In this document: positions 1-7,788 of the stretch, one piece after another
Position numbering within the stretch: the first letter of the stretch is position 1
Layout: each line of letters starts with the position of its first letter
Assembly: GCA_028275645.1 (NCBI GenBank)
Contig: JAPWUH010000008.1
Location: 1 to 17,231, forward strand
Source of the DNA: Caldivirga sp.
Lineage (GTDB): Archaea; Thermoproteota; Thermoprotei; Thermoproteales; Thermocladiaceae
DNA: 17,231 bases
Direction of reading: 5' to 3'
The notes under the pieces: generated by a model
What the model was told of the DNA's origin: nothing
The model's database searches: none
Seen by the model: the letters and a program-made list of their open reading frames with translations, nothing else
Position numbers and translations under genes: made by a program

Positions 1-275
1 CCATCACCCCTAAGAATCCTCCTAATCAAGGCCTCTTGGGCTGGCCTTTGCTTTGTTGGGTCTATGCCGAGGCGCCAGTAGAAGTTCCTGTAAAGCCTAA
101 TTAACCCATCAACCCTCAGTGACTCCAGGCTCATTGTGTTCTTCACCTCTGAAACCACATCGTTAATTACCTTGTCTAATTCAGGTGCATTAACCCTATT
201 ATTAATGCCTGTAACTACGCCAACACCCAGCGCTACATCCAGGTCGCTGAGGGAGTTGTGTATGAATATGCGCAT
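1..275 (-). CDS. B3/B4 tRNA-binding domain protein (5' part only)
   Basis: This gene runs off the left edge. The visible 91 codons start with ATG at 275 (MRIFIHNSLS...) and contain FYWRLGIDPTKQRPAQEALI, a signature of stand-alone proteins related to the B3/B4 domain of the phenylalanyl-tRNA synthetase beta subunit (COG3382 type). In the synthetase this domain lies near the editing site; the role of the stand-alone archaeal proteins is not settled. The start is supported by a TATA-like box at 299-306, about 27 bp upstream, implying a leaderless mRNA even though the preceding gene ends only 24 bp away. The C-terminal half is missing, so completeness cannot be judged. Confidence 0.75.
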   Translation of the reverse strand, partial: MRIFIHNSLSDLDVALGVGVVTGINNRVNAPELDKVINDVVSEVKNTMSLESLRVDGLIRLYRNFYWRLGIDPTKQRPAQEALIRRILRGD

Positions 276-298
276 ACACTAATACTACCTCACATTGC

Positions 299-306
299 TT
301 TAAAGG
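299..306 (-). promoter_or_regulatory. TATA-like box for the B3/B4 gene
   Basis: Minus strand reads CCTTTAAAG, centred about 27 bp before the ATG at 275. It overlaps the last codons of the upstream methyltransferase gene. The spacing fits an archaeal TATA box for a leaderless transcript, but co-transcription from the upstream gene remains possible. Confidence 0.45.
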
Positions 307-1145
307 TTTCCCTCACCTGAAGGTTGTGGGATTGAGCTAATCACGTTCAGTATTGATAATACGGCCACTATAGCCTCCTCAGTCCTCACGGTTACGAGCC
401 CTTGGTTAGGTATGAAGTTCACGAACAGTGAACGTCTAAGCACGTCACCAAGCCCCTCACTTTTAAGTATCTCATCCACGCCCATGCGTGGTGAACCGAA
501 CACAACAGTGATATCCCCACTCTTATTAATTAAGCCCCTTAACTTATTCATAACGCTGATTATGCTTTTACCCTCCTTACCCGTGAGTATTAGGTTACCC
601 ATCCCCACCAATTCACCCAGCTTCACAATACTAACCGTGTAGCCCGTGTATACGTTGGCATTTTTAACCACGTGCCCCCTGTAGAACTTACCATCAATCA
701 CCGAGTCTATTGAAACAGCAACCAGCGACTTAATGGGGTAGGGCTTAGGAACCTTGACGTACATCTCATCACCAATCTTGACAACGGAGTAATACCCATC
801 CCACCTAATCACTAACCCAACCCTAACTTCGTGAACCTTTACATCACCCCTCCTATGCCCAAAGACAGGTAGGTTCAGCGGTTGAAGTAAGCCGGCTAAC
901 CTTAAGTCAGGGTCAAGGCCGAATAGGTCCTTCCTTAGGTATGGTGGAGTCACCAGGTATTCGAGGTTCTTCTTTATGAATAAGGCCCTCCTAGGCTCCT
1001 CACTACCCTTAAACGTATAAATATACACATTCTTAACCCTGAAAATGGCCGCCGCCCTACCTATGTAACCTATCTTCCTAACAGCCTCCTCCTCCGTGGT
1101 GGCCTCCTCAGTTACGTTGTACGGAATAGCAATGTTAATACCCAT
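300..1145 (-). CDS. SPOUT-class RNA methyltransferase, COG2106 type
   Basis: A 281-residue protein of the archaeal SPOUT family often annotated as putative RNA uridine-N3 methyltransferase (COG2106/DUF171). Expected activity is transfer of a methyl group from S-adenosylmethionine to a base in RNA, probably rRNA. Recognisable family blocks are LRKDLFGLDPDLRLAGLLQP (about residues 70-89), an inserted beta-rich segment around 100-135 resembling the family's OB-like insert, and the C-terminal trefoil-knot region with FGSPRMGVDEIL and FIPNQGLVTVRTEEAIVAVL, where the cofactor normally binds. Length is normal for the family. The ATG at 1145 has a TATA-like box 26-33 bp upstream. The B3/B4 gene follows on the same strand after 24 bp. 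RNA target and methylated position are not visible from sequence. Confidence 0.82.
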   Translation of the reverse strand: MGINIAIPYNVTEEATTEEEAVRKIGYIGRAAAIFRVKNVYIYTFKGSEEPRRALFIKKNLEYLVTPPYLRKDLFGLDPDLRLAGLLQPLNLPVFGHRRGDVKVHEVRVGLVIRWDGYYSVVKIGDEMYVKVPKPYPIKSLVAVSIDSVIDGKFYRGHVVKNANVYTGYTVSIVKLGELVGMGNLILTGKEGKSIISVMNKLRGLINKSGDITVVFGSPRMGVDEILKSEGLGDVLRRSLFVNFIPNQGLVTVRTEEAIVAVLSILNVISSIPQPSGEGNL

Positions 1146-1170
1146 TTAAGTGATTAACCATCTTGACCAA

Positions 1171-1178
1171 TTTATAAG
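1171..1178 (-). promoter_or_regulatory. TATA-like box for the SPOUT methyltransferase
   Basis: Minus strand reads CTTATAAA, centred about 29 bp upstream of the ATG at 1145. The distance suggests transcription starts at or within a few bases of the start codon. Confidence 0.5.
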
Positions 1179-1349
1179 CGTACCTAAATTATCATTAGTG
1201 GCGGCCCTAAAGTAGCCATAGCCTCAATTGCGCTCTAAGTGTCTAAGATACGGCTGCGCTTTAAAAGACATGAATTTAAACACTAACCTTCTTAATAATA
1301 CTGCATGTTTATACTTAACGCATTAAGTTGGAGTGAAGCGGATTGAAGG

Positions 1350-1357
1350 TTTAAATT
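1350..1357 (+). promoter_or_regulatory. TATA-like box for the dehydrogenase-apr-sat cluster
   Basis: TTTAAATT centred about 27 bp upstream of the ATG at 1381, consistent with a leaderless first gene. A second TATA-like string (TTTATACTTA, 1308-1317) lies about 40 bp further upstream. The 1146-1380 gap between the divergent genes holds these boxes and no recognisable gene. Confidence 0.5.
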
Positions 1358-1380
1358 CTTAGTCAACACTGGGTTAACCC

Positions 1381-2784
1381 ATGGACTTTGAGGCGTTTAG
1401 GGCTGAGGTTAAGAGGATTATGGACAGTAGCAAGATCATAGAGTCGAGGGGTGAGTTAATGCTCTACTCCTACGACGCCTCACCAGCTGAACCAGCCATA
1501 CCCAGGATGGTTATTCAACCTGAAACCACCAATGAGGTTTCCGAGGTCATTAAACTTGCGAATAAGTACCTAATCCCCATAGTACCCAGTAGCGGCAGAA
1601 CTAGCCTTCACGGTGGGCCAATACCCTACAACGGCGCAGTTGTACTGGATTTAATGAGGATGAATAAGATTCTTGAGGTTAACCTTGAGGATAGCTACGT
1701 CCACGTGGAGGTTGGTGTCAGGCTAGACGAGTTAAACGCTGAGTTAGCCAGATACGGCTACTTCTTCCCACCTGACCCAGCCAGCAGTGCAGCAGCCACT
1801 GTGGGTGGTTCATTAGCCAATGGGGCAGGTGGCATGAGGGGTGCCAAGTACGGTACCGTTAAGGACTGGGTCCTTGGGGCTGAGGTGGTTTTACCAACAG
1901 GTGAACCAGTCTTCATGGGGTGCAGGACCCTGAAGTGTAGGGCAGGTTACGACCTACTCAGCCTAGTAATAGGGAGTGAGGGGACTCTTGGCGTAATAAC
2001 CAATGCGTACCTTAAAATATGGCCCCTACCTGAGGCTATTGTTAGGCTCAGGGCCTACTTCAGGGATGTTGTGGATGCAGCCAGGGCAGTCGGCATGGTT
2101 AAGGCTAAGGGCTTTAGGCCCCTCATAGTTGAATTCCTGGATAGAGGCACCATGGAGGCTGTGTCAGGCTATGTGAAGGAATTCACATACCCAAGGGACT
2201 CGGAAGCCATGCTGATAATTGACTTAGACGGACCCCCTGAGGCCATGAAAAGGTACATAGACTCCATGGTTAACATACTCAAGGGGGCTGGGGGCTATGG
2301 GATTGAGTGGACAAGCGACAAAGATGAGATGGATAGGATATACATGGCCAGGAGGGCCGCCTACCCAGCCCTCCTGAGGCTATTCAGTGGGATGAGGGTG
2401 ATGCCGGAGGACATATCCGTACCACCATCAAGGTTGCCTGAGGCGGTTAAGGGGATAGGTAGCATAGCCAGTAAGTACGGTTTAAAGATAGTCACCTGGG
2501 GGCATGTTGGTGACGGTAACCTACACCCAAACATAATTTACAACCCAAACGACCAGTCATCAGTGTCTAAGCTATACTCAGTGAGCAAGGAATTGGGTTT
2601 AATGGCCATTAACCTGGGTGGGACGGTGAGCAGTGAACACGGTATAGGGGTGTTGAAGAAGGACTTACTTACCAGTGAACTGGAGGTTAAGGGTATAGCC
2701 CAGTTAAGGCTGATGAAGGCCATTAAAAGGGTCTTCGACCCCAATAACATACTTAACCCAGGTAAGGTGATTGATATTGATTAA
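1381..2784 (+). CDS. FAD-linked D-lactate/glycolate-type dehydrogenase
   Basis: A 467-residue flavoprotein of the FAD_binding_4 plus FAD-oxidase_C family (GlcD, D-lactate dehydrogenase, D-2-hydroxyacid dehydrogenase). The N-terminal FAD domain shows PSSGRTSLHGG (69-79), PPDPASSAAATVGGSLANGA (130-149) and IGSEGTLGVIT (197-207). The C-terminal domain shows WGHVGDGNLHPNI (373-385) with the histidines usual for metal/substrate binding, SSEHGIG (417-423) and VFDPNNILNPGKV at the end. It should oxidise a 2-hydroxy acid to the 2-oxo acid and pass electrons on. The iron-sulfur gene downstream overlaps it, so the two probably form a complex. Its place directly before APS reductase and ATP sulfurylase suggests lactate-driven sulfate respiration, but substrate (D-lactate, glycolate, 2-hydroxyglutarate) cannot be fixed from these motifs. 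Confidence 0.88.
   Translation: MDFEAFRAEVKRIMDSSKIIESRGELMLYSYDASPAEPAIPRMVIQPETTNEVSEVIKLANKYLIPIVPSSGRTSLHGGPIPYNGAVVLDLMRMNKILEVNLEDSYVHVEVGVRLDELNAELARYGYFFPPDPASSAAATVGGSLANGAGGMRGAKYGTVKDWVLGAEVVLPTGEPVFMGCRTLKCRAGYDLLSLVIGSEGTLGVITNAYLKIWPLPEAIVRLRAYFRDVVDAARAVGMVKAKGFRPLIVEFLDRGTMEAVSGYVKEFTYPRDSEAMLIIDLDGPPEAMKRYIDSMVNILKGAGGYGIEWTSDKDEMDRIYMARRAAYPALLRLFSGMRVMPEDISVPPSRLPEAVKGIGSIASKYGLKIVTWGHVGDGNLHPNIIYNPNDQSSVSKLYSVSKELGLMAINLGGTVSSEHGIGVLKKDLLTSELEVKGIAQLRLMKAIKRVFDPNNILNPGKVIDID
2764..2770 (+). promoter_or_regulatory. Shine-Dalgarno motif that decides a TTG start
   Basis: AAGGTGA, inside the end of the dehydrogenase gene. It abuts TTG 2771 but lies 6 bases from TTG 2777, which favours the latter as the ferredoxin start. 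Confidence 0.5.
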
Positions 2785-3082
2785 TGACCAGGTTAAGCTT
2801 CTAGTCGAGAAGTACTCATTGGCCAGGTGCGCCAGGTGTAACTTCTGCGAGTCGGTATGCCCCACTTACGCAGCCACTAGGCGTAGGGTTCATGGACCTA
2901 GGGGGAGGATATGGCTGATAATTTACCTATCCCAAGGCATTGACGTGAATAGTGACGAATACGATGGATTATTATCATGCCTAAACTGTAGGGCATGCAA
3001 CCAAGTCTGCCCAGCCGGCATTGAGATAGCCGAGGCTATACACGATGCAAAGGTCCTGTTAATTAGAAGCGCTTTAAAATAG
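2777..3082 (+). CDS. Short two-cluster 4Fe-4S ferredoxin-like subunit (HdrC/GlcF N-terminal type)
   Basis: A protein of about 101 residues with two classical [4Fe-4S] motifs, CARCNFCESVCP near the N-terminus and CLNCRACNQVCP near residue 75. It matches the iron-sulfur head of GlcF, HdrD or LldE-type subunits, but the two CCG cysteine-rich domains that normally follow are absent and the next 73 bp do not encode them. It could therefore be a stand-alone HdrC-like electron carrier for the flavoprotein. The frame can begin at TTG 2771 or TTG 2777. I prefer 2777 because AGGTGA at 2764-2770 then sits 6 bases away; this gives an 8-nt overlap with the upstream gene, a sign of translational coupling. 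An ATG start is not available nearby. Confidence 0.82.
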   Translation: MINDQVKLLVEKYSLARCARCNFCESVCPTYAATRRRVHGPRGRIWLIIYLSQGIDVNSDEYDGLLSCLNCRACNQVCPAGIEIAEAIHDAKVLLIRSALK

Positions 3083-3124
3083 CCTTAATGTAAACTAGTA
3101 AGATCAGGCTTACGATATTAAGAG

Positions 3125-3134
3125 ATTTAAGATA
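3125..3134 (+). promoter_or_regulatory. Possible internal TATA-like box before the membrane gene
   Basis: ATTTAAGATA in the 73-bp gap, the only sizeable gap in the cluster. It is centred about 27 bp before ATG 3156, so the membrane protein-aprBA-sat part could be transcribed as a leaderless unit independent of the dehydrogenase pair. Confidence 0.4.
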
Positions 3135-3155
3135 CATGTGAAAACTTCCCGCTGT

Positions 3156-4001
3156 ATGATCGAGTTAAAAATGCCAATACCACATGAGTGGGTGGTGTTG
3201 GGCGCCATAGGGCTCCTTGTGGAAATGGCCATAGGCTTCACCATAGAGATAAGTAGAGGCGTTCTCTCATTATCAAGCCTAGGCGCATATACGCCGATGA
3301 AAGGGCCAACACGCAATTGGAGTGGTGCCGGCGCCTTCGTGGCTGCCCTAGTGGCCGCATTCCTATACCCATTTTACGGTGCACCAATGACCTCATGCCA
3401 TACCCAGTCATCATACTTAAGTAAGCCGAAAACTAAGGCGCTGGCTCATGCACTCATCTGGTGGGGGTTCGTGTTAGCCGCGGTATCCACTACACTCGGC
3501 TTCATTTACGATAAATGGATTGACGGAACAACCTTCATACCAGGCGGTAAACTCGGCCCAATGGGGCCCTACGCTGTTATTGTGACTGGTGCGGTGGGTG
3601 GATTATTGATTATAATAGGCTTTGTACTAATGATGATTACCAGGTGGCAGGGTACTAGGCCCATTGGTGAACAGGCGCTAACAGACCTCTTCCTGTGGCT
3701 AGTGTTCTTCACGGCGCTGAGTGGCTTCGGTGTAATGGGTGTTGAACTTACGATGCCAACTAATGAACTAGCCTTAGAGTTAGCATTCGGGATTCACATA
3801 ACTATTGTAACGATGCTATTCGCCACAATGCCCTGGACTAAGTTTGGCCATGCGATATATATGTATGTCTGGCAACTCTATGACAGGTATAGGACCTGGA
3901 GTGGCGTGGAGCCTAGGCTCCTAGGCCCATGGAGCGGTGACTTAGCTGAGAAGGCGCTGCACTCCCACCACCCAGCCCATAAGCCCAAGGTGACCGGCTA
4001 A
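3156..4001 (+). CDS. Six-helix membrane protein, candidate heme-b quinol module for APS reductase (AprM/QmoC-like position)
   Basis: A membrane protein of 281 residues from ATG 3156 (287 if GTG 3138 is used). Six hydrophobic segments are visible at about 12-31, 57-76, 97-118, 138-161, 176-197 and 205-226. Candidate heme-b ligands are His98 (start of helix 3), His214 (helix 6) and His232 in PWTKFGHAIY, which resembles the helix-end motif of NarI/DsrM/QmoC-type quinol-binding subunits. It is followed by aprB with a 1-nt stop/start overlap. Many sulfur oxidisers have an aprM membrane-anchor gene before aprBA, and many sulfate reducers use QmoABC instead; no QmoA/B is seen here. I infer that it carries electrons between the quinone pool and AprB. 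Family assignment is by topology and position only. ATG 3156 is preferred because of the upstream TATA-like box; no SD precedes 3138. Confidence 0.7.
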   Translation: MIELKMPIPHEWVVLGAIGLLVEMAIGFTIEISRGVLSLSSLGAYTPMKGPTRNWSGAGAFVAALVAAFLYPFYGAPMTSCHTQSSYLSKPKTKALAHALIWWGFVLAAVSTTLGFIYDKWIDGTTFIPGGKLGPMGPYAVIVTGAVGGLLIIIGFVLMMITRWQGTRPIGEQALTDLFLWLVFFTALSGFGVMGVELTMPTNELALELAFGIHITIVTMLFATMPWTKFGHAIYMYVWQLYDRYRTWSGVEPRLLGPWSGDLAEKALHSHHPAHKPKVTG

Positions 4002-4492
4002 TGCCATCGTACGTGATACCAGCCAGGTGTACTGGGTGCGGTGACTGTGTCAACATATGCCCAAGCCACATAATGCAGTTCACCAAGACAGGGGTCTTTG
4101 GTAGGAAGGCCGTTAATATTGAGCCTGAGTCCTGTTGGGAATGCTACAACTGCGTTAAGCACTGTCCACAGGGGGCTGTTCAGATTAGGGGTTATGCCGA
4201 TTTCACACCATTGGGTGGTGCTGTTGAGGTTTATAGGGATGAAAAGACCAACAGGGTCTATTGGACAATTAGGTACAGGAACGGTACCGTTAAGCACTTC
4301 GTATTCCCCATAAGGACTACGCCATGGGGCTCAATAAAGCCACCCCACGAAACCCCGGAGCCGCCAAAAGAGATGCTGAGGACGCCTTACCTATCCTTTG
4401 AGCATGAGAAGCTTGGCGGTAATAAACTGGGTGTTGAGCTTCCAAGAATCAAGGTTCCTGAAGCGGTGAAGGTTGAGGTGAGGGCATGGTGA
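4001..4492 (+). CDS. aprB: APS reductase beta (iron-sulfur) subunit
   Basis: A 163-residue AprB, the electron-transfer subunit of dissimilatory adenylylsulfate reductase, cytoplasmic. Two [4Fe-4S] motifs are clear: C10-x2-C13-x2-C16-x3-C20-P and C45-x2-C48-x2-C51-x3-C55-P. They are followed by the family-specific blocks RGYADFTPLGGAVEV and FPIRTTPWGSI and a C-terminal tail that in known structures wraps around AprA. Electrons from the membrane protein or another donor would pass through these clusters to the FAD in AprA. AGGTGA at 3988-3993 lies 7 bases before the ATG, and the start overlaps the preceding stop by 1 nt. The 3' end overlaps aprA by 7 nt. Length is slightly above the roughly 150 residues common in the family. 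Confidence 0.96.
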   Translation: MPSYVIPARCTGCGDCVNICPSHIMQFTKTGVFGRKAVNIEPESCWECYNCVKHCPQGAVQIRGYADFTPLGGAVEVYRDEKTNRVYWTIRYRNGTVKHFVFPIRTTPWGSIKPPHETPEPPKEMLRTPYLSFEHEKLGGNKLGVELPRIKVPEAVKVEVRAW

Positions 4493-6396
4493 GGACTAGG
4501 GTTAGGTACGTGGACTCGGACATACTGATAATCGGTGGGGGGATGGCTGGAACCGGCGCCGCCTGGGAGGCTAGGTACTGGTGCAGGAATTGCAGGATAA
4601 TATTAGCCGAGAAGGCTAACATAAACAGGAGTGGCGCTGTTGCAATGGGCCTATCAGCCATAAACACCTACATGGGCCTTAAGTGCAGGGAAAACACGGT
4701 TGAAGATTACGTAAAATACGTGAGGGGTGATTTAATGGGTATTGTTAGGGAGGACTTGGTTTACGATTATGCCAGGCACGTTGACTCAACAGTTCACCTA
4801 TTTGATGAATGGGGGTTACCCATATGGCCTGATCCAAAGACTGGGTGCTACGTGAGGGAGGGCAAGTGGCAGATCATGATTCATGGGGAGTCCTACAAGG
4901 CTATAGTGGCTGAGGCCGCTAGGAAGGCCATTGGAGATGAGAACATACTCAACAGGGTCATGGTAACCCACCTATTGAAAAGCCCAACTAACCCAAATAG
5001 GGTTGTCGGCGCCTTAGGGTTTAATGTTAATGATGGAACAATCTACGTCTTTAGGGCTAAGGCAGTGATAATGGCCGCTGGCGGTGGTTCGCAGATATAT
5101 AGGCCCAGGTCCCAGGGTGAGGGGTTGGGTAGGAGCTGGTATCCACCGTGGTCATCAGCGTCATCATACGGTATGATGATTGAGGCAGGAGCAGTCATGA
5201 CTATGATGGAGGCTAGGTTCGTCGTGCCTAGGTTTAAGGATGGATATGGGCCAGTTGGGGCATATCAATTACTGCTGAAGACGAGAATAAGCAATGTTAA
5301 CGGCCAGGACTTCTGGAAGCCGCACCTTGATGAGATAAGGAAGCTTTACAGTGGTAAGGGTAGGTACGTCGACCTACCGATAACACCAACAAACCTGAGG
5401 GTCTATGCCCAACGCCTCGAGTGGATGGCGGGCAGGGGCCCAAGCCTAATGAGGACTGATGAAACCGTTAAGAAGGGTACTGAGAGTGAGGCAATAGCAT
5501 TTGAGGACTTCCTAGACATGACGATTAGCCAAGTTGTTATATGGGCTGGGCAGAACCATGAACCATCAGAGAGGCCATACGAAGTCATAACCACCGAGCC
5601 GTATGTCATGGGTTCACACGCAACAGAGTGCGGTGCCTGGGCCAGTGGACCTGAGGACTTATCACCAAAGAAGATAGATAGCCTACCCGACGATAGAGGG
5701 TTCCAGTACTACTGGGGTTACAATAGGATGACGACTCTGGATGGCTTATTCTGCGCCGGTGACGCCTGTGGTGCTAATCCGCATAAATTCAGTAGTGGTT
5801 CATTCACAGAGGGTAGGTTAGCCGCTAAGGCTGCTGTACTCTACCTAATGGACCACAGTGACGAGAGGGTTGAGGTTGATAGGCAGCAGGTTGATTCATT
5901 AGTGGCTAAGTTAATTGAGCCACTGGAGCGTTGGGAGAAGGGTAGGAACAGTGTTGTTACTGGCCCAAGCCGTATGCACCCCATTGACCCAGGTAAAATG
6001 TATTGGAAACAGGGTTTGTTCAGGCTCCAGAAGATCATGGATGAGTACGCCGGCGGCTGGTCAACAATGTACATCACCAATGAGTGGATGCTTAATAGGG
6101 CCCTTGAGCTAATTCAATTCCTGAAGGAGGACTTCATAAAGTACGCTGCAGCTCAAGATTGGCACGAATTGATGAGGACTTGGGAGCTATGGCATAGGAT
6201 ACTGACCGCGGAGGCTGTGGTTAGGCACATGCAGTTTAGGAAGGAAACGAGGTGGCCTGGCTACTACGTTAGGGCTGACTACCCTGCACTGGACGACGAC
6301 AATTGGCACGTCTTCGTCAACTCCAGGTATGATGCCGAAACTGGGAGGTGGGAGCTATGGAAGGTTCCCGTTGTCCACATTATAGAGTTCCCATGA
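4486..6396 (+). CDS. aprA: APS reductase alpha (FAD) subunit
   Basis: A 636-residue AprA, the catalytic flavoprotein that converts APS to sulfite and AMP (reversible in sulfur oxidisers). The FAD-binding site is seen as IIGGGMAGTGAAWEA (15-29) and SGAVAMGLSAINTYMG (49-64). Further family blocks are MIHGESYKAI (131-140), AAGGGSQIYRPRSQGEG (197-213), ARFVVPRFKDGYGPVGAY (243-260), GSHATECGAWASG (376-388) and CAGDACGANPHKFSSGS (423-439). Arg244 and His378 occupy the places of the substrate-binding Arg and His described for Archaeoglobus AprA. The C-terminus keeps KETRWPGYYVRADYP. GAGGTGA at 4475-4481 lies 4 bases before the ATG, and translation is probably coupled to aprB. Sat follows almost directly. 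Length and motifs show an intact enzyme; the physiological direction is inferred from context. Confidence 0.97.
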   Translation: MVRTRVRYVDSDILIIGGGMAGTGAAWEARYWCRNCRIILAEKANINRSGAVAMGLSAINTYMGLKCRENTVEDYVKYVRGDLMGIVREDLVYDYARHVDSTVHLFDEWGLPIWPDPKTGCYVREGKWQIMIHGESYKAIVAEAARKAIGDENILNRVMVTHLLKSPTNPNRVVGALGFNVNDGTIYVFRAKAVIMAAGGGSQIYRPRSQGEGLGRSWYPPWSSASSYGMMIEAGAVMTMMEARFVVPRFKDGYGPVGAYQLLLKTRISNVNGQDFWKPHLDEIRKLYSGKGRYVDLPITPTNLRVYAQRLEWMAGRGPSLMRTDETVKKGTESEAIAFEDFLDMTISQVVIWAGQNHEPSERPYEVITTEPYVMGSHATECGAWASGPEDLSPKKIDSLPDDRGFQYYWGYNRMTTLDGLFCAGDACGANPHKFSSGSFTEGRLAAKAAVLYLMDHSDERVEVDRQQVDSLVAKLIEPLERWEKGRNSVVTGPSRMHPIDPGKMYWKQGLFRLQKIMDEYAGGWSTMYITNEWMLNRALELIQFLKEDFIKYAAAQDWHELMRTWELWHRILTAEAVVRHMQFRKETRWPGYYVRADYPALDDDNWHVFVNSRYDAETGRWELWKVPVVHIIEFP

Positions 6397-6406
6397 GGTG
6401 GTGCGC

Positions 6407-7783
6407 ATGAGCCTGAAGATACAGACCCCACCCCCACATGGAGGCAAACTCGTTGACTTAGTCATCAGGGACATCGATAAGGCCGTGAGCATGGCTGCTG
6501 GAGCCGTGGAGTTTGATATAAGGCCAACCAGAAGTATTATCGATGGCAGCCCCATTAGGAATGTCTACAGGGAGGTGATGTCAATAGCCTACGGCTTCTT
6601 CAGCCCACTTGAGGGATTCATGACCAGGAATGAGGTTGAGAGCGTCCTTAAGGAGAGGAGGCTGCTCAGCGGCTGGTTATTCCCATTCCCAATAATATTC
6701 GACATAACTGAGGATGAGTTAAGGAAGCTCAACGTTAAGGAGGGTGATAGGCTACTGCTTAGGCTTAAGGGGCAGCCCTTCGCAATACTCGACATTGAGG
6801 AAGTGTGGAGATTTAACCCTAAGGATATTGCGGATAGGACCTTTGGCACACCTGAGAGGAATCCCGAGGTTGTTAGGAGGAGGTTTGATGAGAAGCATCC
6901 AGGCTGGTTAATATACAGGAGTATGGGTGGGGTTGCACTGGCTGGTAAGGTCCACGTAATAAATGAACCCATATTTAAGGATCCATACAACAGGTTCTGG
7001 TACCCACCAGCCAAGTCCCGTGAGGAGATCCAGAGGAGGGGTTGGAGGACGGTTATAGCGCATCAAACGAGGAACGTCCCTCACACAGGTCACGAACACC
7101 TAATGAAGAACGCCGCCTTCATGGGTGACATTGAGCCGTGCCACGGCATACTGGTCAATGCCATAATTGGCGCCAAGAGACTTGGTGACTTCGTTGATGA
7201 GGCTATATTAGAGGGGCATGAGGCCATTAGCAAGTACGGCTACATAAGCCCCAGGAGGCATATGGTCACCATGACACTGTGGGACATGAGGTATGGTAAC
7301 CCACTTGAGTCACTCCTACACGGCATAATTAGGCAGAATATGGGCTGCACCCACCACATGTTCGGTAGGGATCATGCAGCCGTTGGCGATTACTATGACC
7401 CATACTCAACACAGATACTCTGGGAGAGAGGTATACCAAGCTTTGGATTGACGGCTCCACCCTACGACCTTGATAAGGGCCTTAAGATAAGGCCCGTTAA
7501 CATCAAGGAGTTTTGGTACTGCCCCAAGTGCGGGGAGATAGCCTACAGTGATACCTGTGGCCACGCTGATGTGGCGCAGAGGTTTAGTGGAAGCTTCATC
7601 AGGGGCCTTATTGCTGAGGGCATTGAGCCACCGCCCATAATATTCAGGCCTGAGGTTTACAGGGTTATTGTTAAGTGGTGGCGTGTGTATAACTATCCCT
7701 TCGTGAACAGGAGGTACCTTGAGTTAAAGGAAAGGGAGCTTGAGGTTGATTTGAAGCCAATGGAGGTGAGCAGTAGGAGGTGA
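6407..7783 (+). CDS. sat: Sulfate adenylyltransferase (ATP sulfurylase)
   Basis: A 458-residue dissimilatory ATP sulfurylase that forms APS and pyrophosphate from ATP and sulfate. Active-site motifs are QTRN (220-223), HTGHEH (226-231), GAKRLGDF (255-262) and GRDHAAVGDYYDP (320-332). A zinc site is visible as C372-x2-C375 with C384 and H386, as in archaeal and Thermus-type enzymes. No APS-kinase domain is attached, as expected for dissimilatory use. In-frame GTG codons at 6398 and 6401 exist, but TGAGGTG at 6394-6400 is placed 6 bases before ATG 6407, so I use that start. The gene follows aprA by 10 bp and ends 5 bp before the next start, so all three proteins are probably made from one mRNA. 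Confidence 0.96.
   Translation: MSLKIQTPPPHGGKLVDLVIRDIDKAVSMAAGAVEFDIRPTRSIIDGSPIRNVYREVMSIAYGFFSPLEGFMTRNEVESVLKERRLLSGWLFPFPIIFDITEDELRKLNVKEGDRLLLRLKGQPFAILDIEEVWRFNPKDIADRTFGTPERNPEVVRRRFDEKHPGWLIYRSMGGVALAGKVHVINEPIFKDPYNRFWYPPAKSREEIQRRGWRTVIAHQTRNVPHTGHEHLMKNAAFMGDIEPCHGILVNAIIGAKRLGDFVDEAILEGHEAISKYGYISPRRHMVTMTLWDMRYGNPLESLLHGIIRQNMGCTHHMFGRDHAAVGDYYDPYSTQILWERGIPSFGLTAPPYDLDKGLKIRPVNIKEFWYCPKCGEIAYSDTCGHADVAQRFSGSFIRGLIAEGIEPPPIIFRPEVYRVIVKWWRVYNYPFVNRRYLELKERELEVDLKPMEVSSRR
7775..7783 (+). promoter_or_regulatory. Strong Shine-Dalgarno for the gene after sat
   Basis: AGGAGGTGA overlapping the sat stop codon and 5 bases before ATG 7789. It is the best SD match in the window and rules in favour of ATG 7789 over the in-frame GTG at 7780. 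Confidence 0.7.
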
Positions 7784-7788
7784 CCTAC

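Noticed and set aside
412..642. 76-codon plus-strand frame inside the SPOUT methyltransferase gene.
   Set aside because: It is a shadow of the well-supported minus-strand gene, with a low-complexity Ser/Leu/Pro-rich product and no promoter.
6589..7014. 141-codon minus-strand frame inside sat.
   Set aside because: It opposes a clearly conserved enzyme gene; its Ser/Leu-rich product shows no domain.
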